Shown here: positions 33,545 to 42,214 of the stretch, in pieces
Numbering within the stretch: position 1 is the first letter of the stretch
How the letters are laid out: the number at the start of each line of letters is the position of its first letter
Assembly: GCA_050480245.1 (NCBI GenBank)
Contig: JBCNEQ010000051.1
Reading direction: 5' to 3' (one strand)
DNA length: 64,000 nt
Source: Anoxybacillus sp050480245
GTDB taxonomy: Bacteria; Bacillota; Bacilli; Bacillales; Anoxybacillaceae
Notes under the pieces: model-generated
Databases searched by the model: none
Told to the model about the DNA's origin: nothing
Seen by the model: only the letters and a program-made list of their open reading frames with translations
Position numbers and translations under genes: made by a program

Positions 33545-34915
33545 TTAAAAAATGAAATGTGCAATAAAAACGATAATTGGTAACGTAATAAATGTGCGAA
33601 GAAGGAAAATGACAACGAGATCCTTAAACGTAATTGGTAGTTTTGACGCAAGTAGCAATCCGCCTACTTCGGACATGTAAATCAATTGTGTTACAGAAAC
33701 ACAAGCGATAACAAAGCGAGTAAATTCGCTTTCAATGCCGCTACCGATAATGGCAGGTAAAAACATGTCCGCAAAGCCGACAACCATCGTTTGTGCAGCG
33801 GCTGACGCTTCTGGCACTTGTAGGAGCGTCAAGATTGGTACAAACGGTTTACCGAGCCATTCAAATACCGGTGTTGTTTCGGCGATAATTAATGCGACCG
33901 TTCCAATAGCCATAACGACAGGTAATACGCCTAACCACATATCGATCACGGTTTGTACACCGTTTTTCAATAATTTCCCCATGTCGCTATTGCGCTGTGC
34001 CACTTCTGTTGCCTGTTTTAATCCCCATTGAAAAGGAGTATAGCCAGCTGGCACTGTTTCATCAATGGGGGTGTGATGTTCATGATAATATGTGTCTGGC
34101 TTTTTTGATAATGGAGGGATACGCGGCATAATGATCGCAGCTACAAGACCAGCAACGACAGTCGTAAAATAGTATGCGCCAAACATATGTTCAAGTTTCA
34201 TATACGTGATGACAACGATGCTAAATGTAATCGATACAACGGAAAAAGTTGTTCCAATCACCGCTGCTTCTCGCTTCGTATAAAAGCCGTCTTCATATTG
34301 TTTATTTGTTAACAATACGCCGATCGTTCCGTCCCCTAACCAAGAAGCAATACAGTCAATGGACGAGCGACCAGGTAATTTAAATACCGGACGCATAATC
34401 TTTGTTAAAAGTGCGCCACATAATTCAAGTAATCCGAAATCTAATAGCAAAGGTAAAAACAAGCCTGCAAATAAGAAGACGGAAAACAAAATGGGAATGA
34501 GACTATACAACAGCAAAGCACCTGTATTTTCTGACCATACCCATTCCGGACCGATTTGCCACAACGTCATCGCTCCTAAAATTGTTCCAACGATGCGCGC
34601 AACGACGAACAAACCATTCACATCGAATAAACGCCGAAGAAATGGGCTGTTCATGATGAAAGAGGGATAAGCAATTTTTGCAACGATTGTGCCAACCGTA
34701 GCGATAAACATAAATAAAACAGAAATTGTCGGAATGACTGAAGAAAAGTTTCCTTCGACCCATTTAGCTAAAATAGCTACAGGGATCGTCATCTCACCTT
34801 TATAAGGAACAGGGATCATAAATAAAAATACCCCAACAAGCGAAGGAATAAGAAATTTCAGTATGTCAGAGAGATGATGCGATTGTGTATGTTTTTCTTT
34901 TTGTACGACATTCAT
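33545..34915 (-). CDS. YjiH family membrane protein (nucleoside-recognition/Gate domain)
   Basis: A 456-residue integral membrane protein with about ten to eleven hydrophobic spans. The repeated Gate-type blocks are visible: GLFLPLLLDFGLLELCGALL ... LPGRSSIDCIASWLGDGTIG, and later VVGFADMFLPAIIGSGIESEFTRFVIACVSVTQLIYMSEVG. Proteins of this family are annotated YjiH and related to nucleoside transporters and spore maturation proteins SpmA/B; no transported substrate is established. ATG 34915 has GGAAGGTGG about twelve bases upstream. It is monocistronic, with a long AT-rich leader on its far side. Confidence 0.8.
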   Translation of the reverse strand: MNVVQKEKHTQSHHLSDILKFLIPSLVGVFLFMIPVPYKGEMTIPVAILAKWVEGNFSSVIPTISVLFMFIATVGTIVAKIAYPSFIMNSPFLRRLFDVNGLFVVARIVGTILGAMTLWQIGPEWVWSENTGALLLYSLIPILFSVFLFAGLFLPLLLDFGLLELCGALLTKIMRPVFKLPGRSSIDCIASWLGDGTIGVLLTNKQYEDGFYTKREAAVIGTTFSVVSITFSIVVITYMKLEHMFGAYYFTTVVAGLVAAIIMPRIPPLSKKPDTYYHEHHTPIDETVPAGYTPFQWGLKQATEVAQRNSDMGKLLKNGVQTVIDMWLGVLPVVMAIGTVALIIAETTPVFEWLGKPFVPILTLLQVPEASAAAQTMVVGFADMFLPAIIGSGIESEFTRFVIACVSVTQLIYMSEVGGLLLASKLPITFKDLVVIFLLRTFITLPIIVFIAHFIF

Positions 34916-35277
34916 TTTCTAAAACCACCTTCCATTTTATGTTTTGAAAACGGATACATAACATTACTACTATCGTAATATAAAAATGAAAATAGTCAAT
35001 ATAGCAAAATGATTCAGAAATATAAACGAGCGATAAGGACTGCATAAATATGAAAGTATAAAATTATACAAATACACAAATACGAATAAATAATAATTAA
35101 GTTATAGTAAAATAGGCAACATAAAGCATAATAAAACAAAGTGACGATATAATCAATCATTTTTTTGTATAAACGTTCAAATTCGAAATTTTTTGTTTTT
35201 TTCAACACATTGATGCGTGTATTTTTTCTGTTTATGCGATATGATAAGCGAAAATATGTGTGAAAGGAGTACGGGTA
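34916..35277. other. AT-rich intergenic region without a recognised gene
   Basis: This stretch between divergent genes is very AT-rich and holds only short frames with no ribosome site. The promoters of the YjiH-like gene and of the small gene at 35278 must lie here. I see no clear operator or structured RNA. Confidence 0.5.
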
Positions 35278-35487
35278 GTGTGGCATTATGGTGAGGAAAA
35301 ACGGTATGTCCATGAGCTGTTAGAAAAATATCGGGCAGGCAAGCTACCGTTAAGTAGTGTAACAGCCGTCATTCGTTCATGGGTCATTCGCTATCAAAAC
35401 GAATATTTGTTGAAACAACGATATTTTCAACCTTATCCAGAACCGTTACTTGACGTGACGGATTCAGGAAAAGGAAGAGATTGTTAA
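35278..35487 (+). CDS. Hypothetical 69-residue protein
   Basis: GTG 35278, eight bases after AAAGGAG, starts MWHYGEEKRYVHELLEKYRAG; the frame is open six codons further back but without a site. The protein is soluble, rich in aromatic and charged residues, and predicted mostly helical (SSVTAVIRSWVIRYQNEYLLKQRYF). It has no cysteine pair or membrane span. Its good ribosome site and terminator argue for a real gene. I do not recognise the family. Confidence 0.6.
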   Translation: MWHYGEEKRYVHELLEKYRAGKLPLSSVTAVIRSWVIRYQNEYLLKQRYFQPYPEPLLDVTDSGKGRDC

Positions 35488-35489
35488 AA

Positions 35490-35521
35490 GAAGCGACAAA
35501 GGGTTATCCTTGTCGCTTTTT
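35490..35521. terminator. Bidirectional terminator
   Basis: AAGCGACAA-G-GG pairs with CC-TTGTCGCTT, followed by TTTT, between the small plus-strand gene and the convergent permease. Confidence 0.8.
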
Positions 35522-36814
35522 TGTAACGATATAATACATCGGAATGCCAGATATCGTCACAACAATCGATAAAAATGTATCGAGCGGTGCATGGAGTACC
35601 GTACTTATAATAATATATGCTGTGCCAACAATAGCAACAATCGGGGTGAAAGGATAAAATGGCACTCGATATAATTGTTCGTTAGATGGTAATGATTTTC
35701 GTAATAAAAATACCGCATAAAAAGCAAAGCCGTAAAATAAAAAGACACTAAAAATAGCAATATCCGTTAAGCGATCTGCATTACCAAGTAACATCATGAT
35801 AATTGCAATAGTAATTTGCATGAACGTTGCTAATACAGGTGTGCGCCACTTTGGATGGATGCGAGAAAAATAACGAGCAAGTGGAAATAGCCCATCTATT
35901 GCCATTGCCAATGGCATGCGAGGGAATGTGAGTACTTTTCCATTTAAACAACCAAAAATAGAAATTAAAATGCCAATAGCGATCAATTTTCCACCAAATG
36001 ATCCGAATAAAATGGTTGCAGCTTCACTCGCTGCATTCGGACCGAGTGCAACAATGTCATCAGCGCGAAGCACGTGAAGTAATGCTACATTCACAGCTAC
36101 ATAGGCAAACATGACAATAAGAATACCGGTGATAATCGCTTTTGGTAACGTCTTTGCCGGATTTTTCATCTCACCAGCAACAAACCCAACGTTCATCCAT
36201 CCATCGTACGCCCACAATGTTGCTAAAACTGCCGCCCCGAAGTTTATTGCTTGACTAGAGCCGCTATCCATGCCGAAAATCGGTACATTTCCTTTCACTA
36301 CACCAAAGACAATAATAAGAAAAATAGGCAATAGTTTTGCTGCCGTTAACACACTTTGAACGATTCCACCAAACTGAGAACCAAGCATATTTACAACGGA
36401 CAAAAACAAGACTGCCATGATCCCGATCCAAAGTTCGCTTTCTTTTGGTAGAGAAAAAATACCTGCAAACATTGTACCAAAATACAGCCCTAGTGCACCG
36501 ATGACGGCAGGCCCATAAATGATGGTTTGTACCCATCCGCATAAAAAGCCCCAAAACTTCCCGTAAACTTTTTCAATATATACGTACAATCCACCTGTTT
36601 CAGGAATTTTTGAGCTCACTTCTGCAATCGTTAACCCACTAGCTAACGTAATGATTCCCCCGATAATCCAAGCGAGAAGAGCAAATGTTGAATTCCCAGT
36701 TGCTTCAATGACAACAGCGGGTTTCATAAAGATACCGGATCCTATCACAGTACCAACGACGATGGCTGTTGCTGTAATAAAGCCGATGCTTTGTTTCAAT
36801 TCTGTTTTCGTCAT
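35504..36814 (-). CDS. Amino-acid exchanger of the APC/LAT type (SteT-like)
   Basis: A 436-residue membrane transporter with twelve expected spans. The first helix carries VGTVIGSGIFMKPAVV, the unwound substrate and sodium site pattern of the LAT subfamily. Further typical segments are ETGGLYVYIEKVYGKFWGFLCGWVQTIIYGPA, LWAYDGWMNVGFVAGEMKNPAKTLPKAI and FGCLNGKVLTFPRMPLAMA. B. subtilis SteT, a serine/threonine exchanger, is the closest protein I recall. The frame extends three codons to a GTG, but ATG 36814 lies eight bases after AGAGGTG. It is divergent from the mnt operon. Substrate specificity is inferred. Confidence 0.87.
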   Translation of the reverse strand: MTKTELKQSIGFITATAIVVGTVIGSGIFMKPAVVIEATGNSTFALLAWIIGGIITLASGLTIAEVSSKIPETGGLYVYIEKVYGKFWGFLCGWVQTIIYGPAVIGALGLYFGTMFAGIFSLPKESELWIGIMAVLFLSVVNMLGSQFGGIVQSVLTAAKLLPIFLIIVFGVVKGNVPIFGMDSGSSQAINFGAAVLATLWAYDGWMNVGFVAGEMKNPAKTLPKAIITGILIVMFAYVAVNVALLHVLRADDIVALGPNAASEAATILFGSFGGKLIAIGILISIFGCLNGKVLTFPRMPLAMAIDGLFPLARYFSRIHPKWRTPVLATFMQITIAIIMMLLGNADRLTDIAIFSVFLFYGFAFYAVFLLRKSLPSNEQLYRVPFYPFTPIVAIVGTAYIIISTVLHAPLDTFLSIVVTISGIPMYYIVTKKRQG

Positions 36815-36910
36815 GTTGTTCACCTCTAAAAAACAGTTGTTTTTTTGTGTCGGACAATCGATATTATAGCATGAGATGAATGAAAACTTCTTTTTTTGAA
36901 AATTAAAATA

Positions 36911-36939
36911 TTGACAGGGAGAAAAGAAAAGAATAAGAT
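36911..36939 (+). promoter_or_regulatory. Sigma-A promoter of mntABCD
   Basis: TTGACA (36911-36916) and TAAGAT (36934-36939) are separated by 17 bases, with the first MntR-like box lying over the predicted transcription start. Confidence 0.65.
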
Positions 36940-36946
36940 AAAATTA

Positions 36947-36966
36947 AATTTGGTCTAAAGAAACTT
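36947..36966 (+). promoter_or_regulatory. MntR-like operator 1
   Basis: AATTTGGTCTAAAGAAACTT strongly resembles the MntR box as I recall it from B. subtilis (AATTTGCCTTAAGGAAACT). It sits immediately downstream of the predicted -10, a typical repressor position. Confidence 0.6.
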
Positions 36967-37061
36967 TTTTAACCTTAATCATTATTGTTTGCTTGTTCCA
37001 CATGTCACACGTTTTTTGTTCATGCATATAATGGGCGGCAAACAAATTTTTTTGGCTTTAT

Positions 37062-37080
37062 GTTGTATTGAGGAAACTTT
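37062..37080 (+). promoter_or_regulatory. MntR-like operator 2
   Basis: GTTGTATTGAGGAAACTTT shares the GAAACTTT half and part of the left half with operator 1. It lies in the leader, about 35 bases before the mntA start. Confidence 0.45.
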
Positions 37081-37114
37081 TATATCCTTATACAACTTTT
37101 GAAGGAGGATGCAT

Positions 37115-38026
37115 ATGAAAAAATGGTTGGTTGTATGGACCGTTTTATTATTGTTGTTCGGTTGTGAAACGAAAGCACCTAAAAAAGACGTTATTTACGT
37201 TGTCGCTACAACGGGGCAAATTGCAGATTTAGTTGAACATGTCGGGGGAGAGTATGTTCATGTGGAAGCGTTGATGGGGCCAGGGGTAGATCCGCATTTG
37301 TATAAAGCGACACAAGGTGACATTCAGAAGTTAAGTCAAGCAGACATCATCTTTTATAACGGGCTTCATTTAGAAGGAAAACTCGGAGAAATATTCACAA
37401 AAATGTCAAAAACGAAAAAAGTCGTCGCAGTAAGTGAAACGATTCCGAAAGAGAAGTTAATTGAAATAGACGGAGTGTATGATCCGCACATATGGTTTGA
37501 TCTTGATTTGTGGAGATATGCAACGCAAAAGGTAAGAGACGAATTAAGTGCAGTGGATCCGAAACATAAACAAATATATCAAAAACGAGCAGAAGCATAT
37601 GAATCTCAACTCATGCAGTTAAAAGAGGAAGCCAAAAAAGAGATGAACGCCATTCCAAAAAAACAGCGTGTTTTAATTACAGCCCATGATGCTTTTCATT
37701 ATTTCGGTCGTGCGTATGATATCGAAGTAGTTGGCCTACAAGGGTTAAGTACAGATGCAGAATACGGATTGAAAGATATTCAAGAACTTGTTGATATGAT
37801 TGTTGACCGAAATATTCAAGCTGTATTTGTGGAAAGCAGTGTATCGAAAAAGGCAATTGAAGCGGTTGTTGAAGGAGCAAAACAGCGTGGCCATCACGTT
37901 TCGATTGGTGGAGAACTATTTTCAGATGCGCTCGGAAAAAAGGGGACTGAAGAAGGGACGTTCATTGGTATGTATCGTTACAATGTTAAAACGATTGCAC
38001 AAGCATTGAAGGGGGAAGGACGATGA
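37115..38026 (+). CDS. mntA: Manganese (zinc) ABC transporter, substrate-binding lipoprotein
   Basis: A cluster A-I solute-binding protein that captures Mn2+ (or Zn2+) outside the membrane for the MntBCD importer. It begins MKKWLVVWTVLLLLFGCE, a short lipoprotein signal with FGC lipobox. Metal ligands of the TroA/PsaA type are visible: PHLYKATQGD, DPHIWFDLDLW, a glutamate in VFVESSVSKK and a late aspartate (FSDALGKKG). The 303 residues are normal. Two ATGs flank CAT; 37115 is six bases after GGAGGATG and preferred. First gene of a tightly overlapping four-gene operon behind MntR-like boxes. Confidence 0.93.
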   Translation: MKKWLVVWTVLLLLFGCETKAPKKDVIYVVATTGQIADLVEHVGGEYVHVEALMGPGVDPHLYKATQGDIQKLSQADIIFYNGLHLEGKLGEIFTKMSKTKKVVAVSETIPKEKLIEIDGVYDPHIWFDLDLWRYATQKVRDELSAVDPKHKQIYQKRAEAYESQLMQLKEEAKKEMNAIPKKQRVLITAHDAFHYFGRAYDIEVVGLQGLSTDAEYGLKDIQELVDMIVDRNIQAVFVESSVSKKAIEAVVEGAKQRGHHVSIGGELFSDALGKKGTEEGTFIGMYRYNVKTIAQALKGEGR

Positions 38027-38763
38027 ATCCGCTAGTTGTTGACCAAATGACAGTTGCGTATGATCGGCAACTTGTATTAGAAGATGTATCATTTTCTGTT
38101 CCAGAAGGAAAGTTAGTAGGGATTATCGGTCCAAACGGAGCAGGAAAATCAACATTAATGAAGGCGATGTTAAATTTTATTCCGCGTATGCACGGGAATG
38201 TTTTCGTATATGGCCAACCGTATGAGAAGCAAAGACATCTTGTCGGATACGTTCCGCAACGAAATTCTGTTGATTGGGATTTTCCAACGAATGCGCTTGA
38301 TGTTGTATTGATGGGGAGATATGGTCATATCGGACTATGGAAACGACCACGAAAAGAAGACGTAGAGATTGCAATGCAATGTTTAGATAAAGTCGGCATG
38401 TTGCCTTATGCGAAACGGCAAATTAGCCAACTATCTGGTGGACAGCAGCAGCGTGTGTTTTTAGCGCGTGCACTCGCACAAGATGCTTCTATTTATCTTA
38501 TGGATGAACCGTTTGTTGGAGTGGATGCCGCGACAGAAAAAGCGATTATTCAACTGTTAAATGAACTAAAAACGCGTGGAAAAACGGTATTGGTTGTCCA
38601 TCATGATTTGCAAACGGTGCGAGATTATTTCGATTATGTTTTATTGTTAAATAAATGTGTCATAGCGTTTGGTGAAACGGAACGAACATTCACGTATGAT
38701 CATATTCAAAACACGTATGGTGGAAAAGTGACTTTTCTCCCTACCACACATATTGTGGGGTGA
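38023..38763 (+). CDS. mntB: Manganese ABC transporter ATPase
   Basis: A 246-residue ABC ATPase of the metal importer. Walker A is GPNGAGKST (residues ~35-43), the signature is LSGGQQQRVFLARAL, Walker B is IYLMDEPFVGVD and the switch histidine lies in VVHHDLQTV. Its ATG overlaps the mntA stop (ATGA), so translation is coupled. It powers uptake through the two permease subunits encoded next. Confidence 0.95.
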   Translation: MNPLVVDQMTVAYDRQLVLEDVSFSVPEGKLVGIIGPNGAGKSTLMKAMLNFIPRMHGNVFVYGQPYEKQRHLVGYVPQRNSVDWDFPTNALDVVLMGRYGHIGLWKRPRKEDVEIAMQCLDKVGMLPYAKRQISQLSGGQQQRVFLARALAQDASIYLMDEPFVGVDAATEKAIIQLLNELKTRGKTVLVVHHDLQTVRDYFDYVLLLNKCVIAFGETERTFTYDHIQNTYGGKVTFLPTTHIVG

Positions 38764-38768
38764 ACGAA

Positions 38769-39668
38769 ATGGATGTTAATGTTCAATGGGTATTTACAAG
38801 CATGGCTTTGCTCGGATTGGCAAGTGGGATGATTGGCACGTTTGCCTTGCTGAAGAAACAAAGTTTAATAGGGGATGCAATGGCACATGCCGCGTTACCA
38901 GGCATTTGTATCGCTTTTCTCTTCCATGGACAAAAATCGCTTCTCGTTTTTTTAATTGGTGCTGCTTGTTCAGGTTATATGGCAACAGTATGTATTCAGT
39001 TTATTGTAAAACATACGCGCATTAAAGAAGATGCTGCCATTGGCATCGTATTGTCTGTATTTTTTGGTTTAGGCATTGTGCTATTAACATGGATTAATCA
39101 ACATGAAGGTGGAAATCAGAGCGGGATCAATGACTTTTTGTTCGGAAAAGCAGCATCGTTAACTGGAAATGATGTGAACGTTTTAACCATAACGGCTGTA
39201 CTAATGGTTATAACGATCCTCTTTTTTTTCAAAGAGTTCAAAATCATTACATTTGATCGAGCATTTGCGCAAGGAATCGGTATACCTGTGTCGTTGTTGA
39301 ATGGTGTGCTTATGTTTTTAATCGTTTCGGTTGTTGTGATTGGTTTACAGGCTGTGGGCGTTGTGTTAATGTCTGCGCTACTCATTACGCCGGCGTTAGC
39401 TGCAAGATATTGGACTGAAAGACTCGGATGGATGACATTGTTAGCCGGCGTATTTGGTGCTTTATCTGGAGTTGCTGGGGCATATGTGAGTTTGATTGCT
39501 TATGTGCCTACCGGTCCACTCGTTATTATTTTTGCGACGGCTCTGTTTCTCTTCTCGTTTTTATTCGCCCCGAAACGTGGTTTATGTAGCAAAATCATTC
39601 GTCGGCATGTAGAAAGAAAAAAATTGCGCGTGAAACAACTAATGTATGAGCGAGGGGAGCAGTTATGA
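38769..39668 (+). CDS. mntC: Manganese ABC transporter permease 1
   Basis: A membrane subunit of the ABC-3 family with eight to nine spans. It starts MDVNVQWVFTSMALLGLASGMIGTFALLKKQSLIGDAMAHAALPGI, the family's conserved first loop, and contains the usual VVVIGLQAVGVVLMSALLITPALAARYW segment. A basic cytoplasmic tail (HVERKKLRVKQLMYERGEQL) ends the protein. A GTG at 38760 is also possible; ATG 38769 has GGGTGA five to six bases upstream and is preferred (299 residues). It lies a few bases after mntB and overlaps mntD by four bases. Confidence 0.92.
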   Translation: MDVNVQWVFTSMALLGLASGMIGTFALLKKQSLIGDAMAHAALPGICIAFLFHGQKSLLVFLIGAACSGYMATVCIQFIVKHTRIKEDAAIGIVLSVFFGLGIVLLTWINQHEGGNQSGINDFLFGKAASLTGNDVNVLTITAVLMVITILFFFKEFKIITFDRAFAQGIGIPVSLLNGVLMFLIVSVVVIGLQAVGVVLMSALLITPALAARYWTERLGWMTLLAGVFGALSGVAGAYVSLIAYVPTGPLVIIFATALFLFSFLFAPKRGLCSKIIRRHVERKKLRVKQLMYERGEQL

Positions 39669-40534
39669 GTTATACGATTTGGATTTTGCTTACTGCAACT
39701 CTTGTCGGGATTAACTGTGGATTAGTCGGTACATTTCTCGTATTACGGAAAATGTCGATGCTTTCTGATGCGATCAGTCATAGCGTATTGCTAGGAATTG
39801 TGGGGGCGTATATGGTAAGCCATCAACTGCAAGGGGTGTCTATGCTCATCGGCGCTTTGCTTGTTGGATTGCTAACAACATTTCTCGTCCAATTGTTGCA
39901 TCAAAAGGGGGTGCAAAGTGACGCAGCCATCGGGGTTGTGTTTACATGCTTGTTTGCGATCGGGGTTGTCCTCATTTCCTTATTCGCAGATCGTGTTCAT
40001 TTAGATGTCGAACATGCGCTGATGGGTGAAATTGCATTTGTGCCGTGGGATGTGCTGGAAGTTGGCGGACGAAGTATTGGACCGAAAGCCGTTTGGTTGC
40101 TTGGATTTGTTTTAGCGATCAATATATTCGTTATTGTTTTTGCTTACAAAGAATTAAAAATTAGCTCATTTGATAGTGAAATGGCAATTACGCTTGGAAT
40201 TCCGGTCGTGCTGATTCACTACGTATTAATGGGGATGTTGTCGTTAACGACTGTTGCCTCATTTGATAGTGTTGGTGCCATTTTAGTTGTAGCGATGCTT
40301 ATTGTACCAAGTGCAACGGCTTACTTGTGGACGGATCGACTTAGCACGATGCTTATATGTAGTGCTTTTATCGGTGTATTGGCATCGGTGATCGGCTACG
40401 TGGGAGCGACAGCATTCAACGTCTCTATTTCTGGAGCAATTTCTGTATCAACCGGTGTCATCTTCTTTGTTTCATTATGGATCGCTCCAAAACATGGGGT
40501 ATTGCGGGAATGGCTGAAAAAATCTCCTGCCTAG
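39665..40534 (+). CDS. mntD: Manganese ABC transporter permease 2
   Basis: The second ABC-3 permease (289 residues), paralogous to MntC: GTFLVLRKMSMLSDAISHSVLLGIVGAY near the start and SFDSVGAILVVAMLIVPSATAYLWTDRL later. It starts at ATG 39665 inside the mntC stop with GAGGGGAG upstream. Having two distinct permeases, as here, is the B. subtilis MntABCD arrangement. Its stop codon lies at the centre of the terminator palindrome. Confidence 0.93.
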   Translation: MSYTIWILLTATLVGINCGLVGTFLVLRKMSMLSDAISHSVLLGIVGAYMVSHQLQGVSMLIGALLVGLLTTFLVQLLHQKGVQSDAAIGVVFTCLFAIGVVLISLFADRVHLDVEHALMGEIAFVPWDVLEVGGRSIGPKAVWLLGFVLAINIFVIVFAYKELKISSFDSEMAITLGIPVVLIHYVLMGMLSLTTVASFDSVGAILVVAMLIVPSATAYLWTDRLSTMLICSAFIGVLASVIGYVGATAFNVSISGAISVSTGVIFFVSLWIAPKHGVLREWLKKSPA

Positions 40535-40545
40535 GCAGGAGATTT
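40520..40545 (+). terminator. Terminator spanning the mntD stop codon
   Basis: AAATCTCCTGCC is followed by TAGG and its mirror arm through GGAGATTT, then AGTCTTTT. The hairpin is a perfect palindrome, and the TAG stop at 40532-40534 is in its centre. Confidence 0.8.
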
Positions 40546-40736
40546 AGTCTTTTATTGCGGAAAGAAATGAATCGATAATACTTACATCATTTGTAACTAG
40601 AGAATCAGGAAGTAATGCAATAATGGCCACAACGGTATTTTCTTATTTTTCTGTATTTTTGTCAATACTTTTGTCCACGAAATTTTGGTGCGAAAATGAT
40701 ATAATAGCAAAATAGTTGTTTTGAAGGAGGGATACG

Positions 40737-41978
40737 ATGCGAATACGAGAGTGGGATCGGAACTTACGCATTCGTTTAATTGGGGAGTCATTAGTCGGAG
40801 TTACGTTTTGGATGATATTCCCTTTTATCGCGATATATTTTTCTGACATGTTCGGTAGACAAAAAGCGGGCATATTGCTTGTAATTTCGCAACTATTTTC
40901 CGTTATTGCGAATTTGCTTGGCGGTTATTTTGCGGATCGATTTGGAAGAAAAAAAATGATGGTGCTTGCTGCGTGTGGACAAGCAGCTGCTTTCTTCTTA
41001 TTTGCACTATTCAACTCACCGTTATTCTCGTCACCTTTAATGAGTTTTATTTGTTTTGTCCTTGTAAGTGTATGTGGGTCGCTTTATTGGCCAGCGAGTC
41101 AAGCGATGGTCGCTGATGTCGTTGCTGAAAAAGATCAACGTCGCGTATTTGCTGTGTTTTATACGATGAATAACGTGATGGTTGTCATCGGTCCGCTGCT
41201 TGGCGGAATATTTTATCCAGAATATCGTTTCTTCTTATTTTTGACTGCAGGGACGTTTTGTACGATCGTTGCCATTGTTCTTTTTATTTATTTAGATGAG
41301 ACAGCACCGATATGGAGAAAACCAACAGGGACATGGTATATGTTTTTTATTGAGCAGTTAAACAATTATCGTCTCATCGTAAAAGATCGCACGTTTCTTT
41401 TATTTATTGTTGCTGGTATTCTCGTGGCGCAAACGTTTATGCAACTTGATATTTTACTTCCTGTTTACATTAAAGACGTCGTGTCCCAACAAACGTTATT
41501 TTCCATTGGCTCTTGGTCGCTTTCATTAAGTGGAGAAAAAGCGTTTAGTGTCCTTATTGCTGAAAACGGACTGCTTGTCGTTTTATTTACGGTTGCTGTG
41601 ACGAAATGGATGGAGAACTATAAAGAAAAGTGGGTATTTGTCTTTTCTTCTCTTTTTTACGGGATTGCTATTTTTCTTTTTGGTCAAACCACATCGCTAT
41701 GGATTATGATGATTCTAATTGCTGTATTTACACTTGCCGAGCTGATGACAGTCGGCTTACAACAAACATTTGTAGCTAAATTGGCACCTGGGCATATGCG
41801 TGGACAATATTTTGCCGTAGCGAGTTTACGTTTTACACTCGGGCGCATGATTGCCCCGCTCGTTTTGACGCTCCCATTTGCGTATCATTGGACGTTTTTT
41901 ATTTTAATGTTACTTGCGATATGCAGTGCGTGGTTGTATGCTGTCATGTTTCAAATGATGGAGGGAAAACGAGCATGA
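40737..41978 (+). CDS. MFS transporter (drug/efflux type)
   Basis: A 413-residue major facilitator with twelve expected spans. The conserved loop 2-3 motif reads GGYFADRFGRKKMMVL, and loop 4-5 contains YTMNNVMVVIGPLLGGIF. The long loop with a charged stretch (IWRKPTGTWYMFFIEQLNNYRLIVKDR) separates the two halves. It resembles Bacillus multidrug or uncharacterised MFS exporters; the substrate cannot be read. ATG 40737 has GAAGGAGGG at good spacing. A 46-codon gene starts over its stop codon. Confidence 0.87.
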   Translation: MRIREWDRNLRIRLIGESLVGVTFWMIFPFIAIYFSDMFGRQKAGILLVISQLFSVIANLLGGYFADRFGRKKMMVLAACGQAAAFFLFALFNSPLFSSPLMSFICFVLVSVCGSLYWPASQAMVADVVAEKDQRRVFAVFYTMNNVMVVIGPLLGGIFYPEYRFFLFLTAGTFCTIVAIVLFIYLDETAPIWRKPTGTWYMFFIEQLNNYRLIVKDRTFLLFIVAGILVAQTFMQLDILLPVYIKDVVSQQTLFSIGSWSLSLSGEKAFSVLIAENGLLVVLFTVAVTKWMENYKEKWVFVFSSLFYGIAIFLFGQTTSLWIMMILIAVFTLAELMTVGLQQTFVAKLAPGHMRGQYFAVASLRFTLGRMIAPLVLTLPFAYHWTFFILMLLAICSAWLYAVMFQMMEGKRA

Positions 41979-42115
41979 TGATCCTCATTCGTCCAAGAGA
42001 ACAATTGATTAAATGGTTAAAAGAATACGATGAGGCGGTCGTTGATAACGAGCCTCTATCGTATGCCGATCCAAAAGAAAAGGCTGCGTTGTGGTTGACA
42101 CATCGTACATCATGA
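41975..42115 (+). CDS. Hypothetical 46-residue protein coupled to the MFS gene
   Basis: ATG 41975 overlaps the MFS stop (ATGA) and opens MMILIRPREQLIKWLKEYDE, continuing to KEKAALWLTHRTS. It is acidic to neutral, helical and soluble. Overlapping start and stop codons and the upstream GGAGGG within the end of the MFS gene support translation. I do not recognise the family. Similar tiny proteins follow transporters in Bacillaceae without known role. Confidence 0.55.
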   Translation: MMILIRPREQLIKWLKEYDEAVVDNEPLSYADPKEKAALWLTHRTS

Positions 42116-42165
42116 TGTACATATATGATGTGTAGCCACTTCTTTTTTTCATATTTTCCCTTTTC

Positions 42166-42197
42166 TTCTCATACATATGATGATGTAAGTATGAGAA
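42166..42197 (+). promoter_or_regulatory. Inverted repeat before the TcaA-like gene
   Basis: TTCTCATAC and GTATGAGAA form a perfect 9-bp inverted repeat with a 14-base spacer, ending five bases before GAGGGG. It could be an operator or a hairpin that controls access to the ribosome site. Confidence 0.4.
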
Positions 42198-42214
42198 AAA
42201 GAGGGGAAATACAC

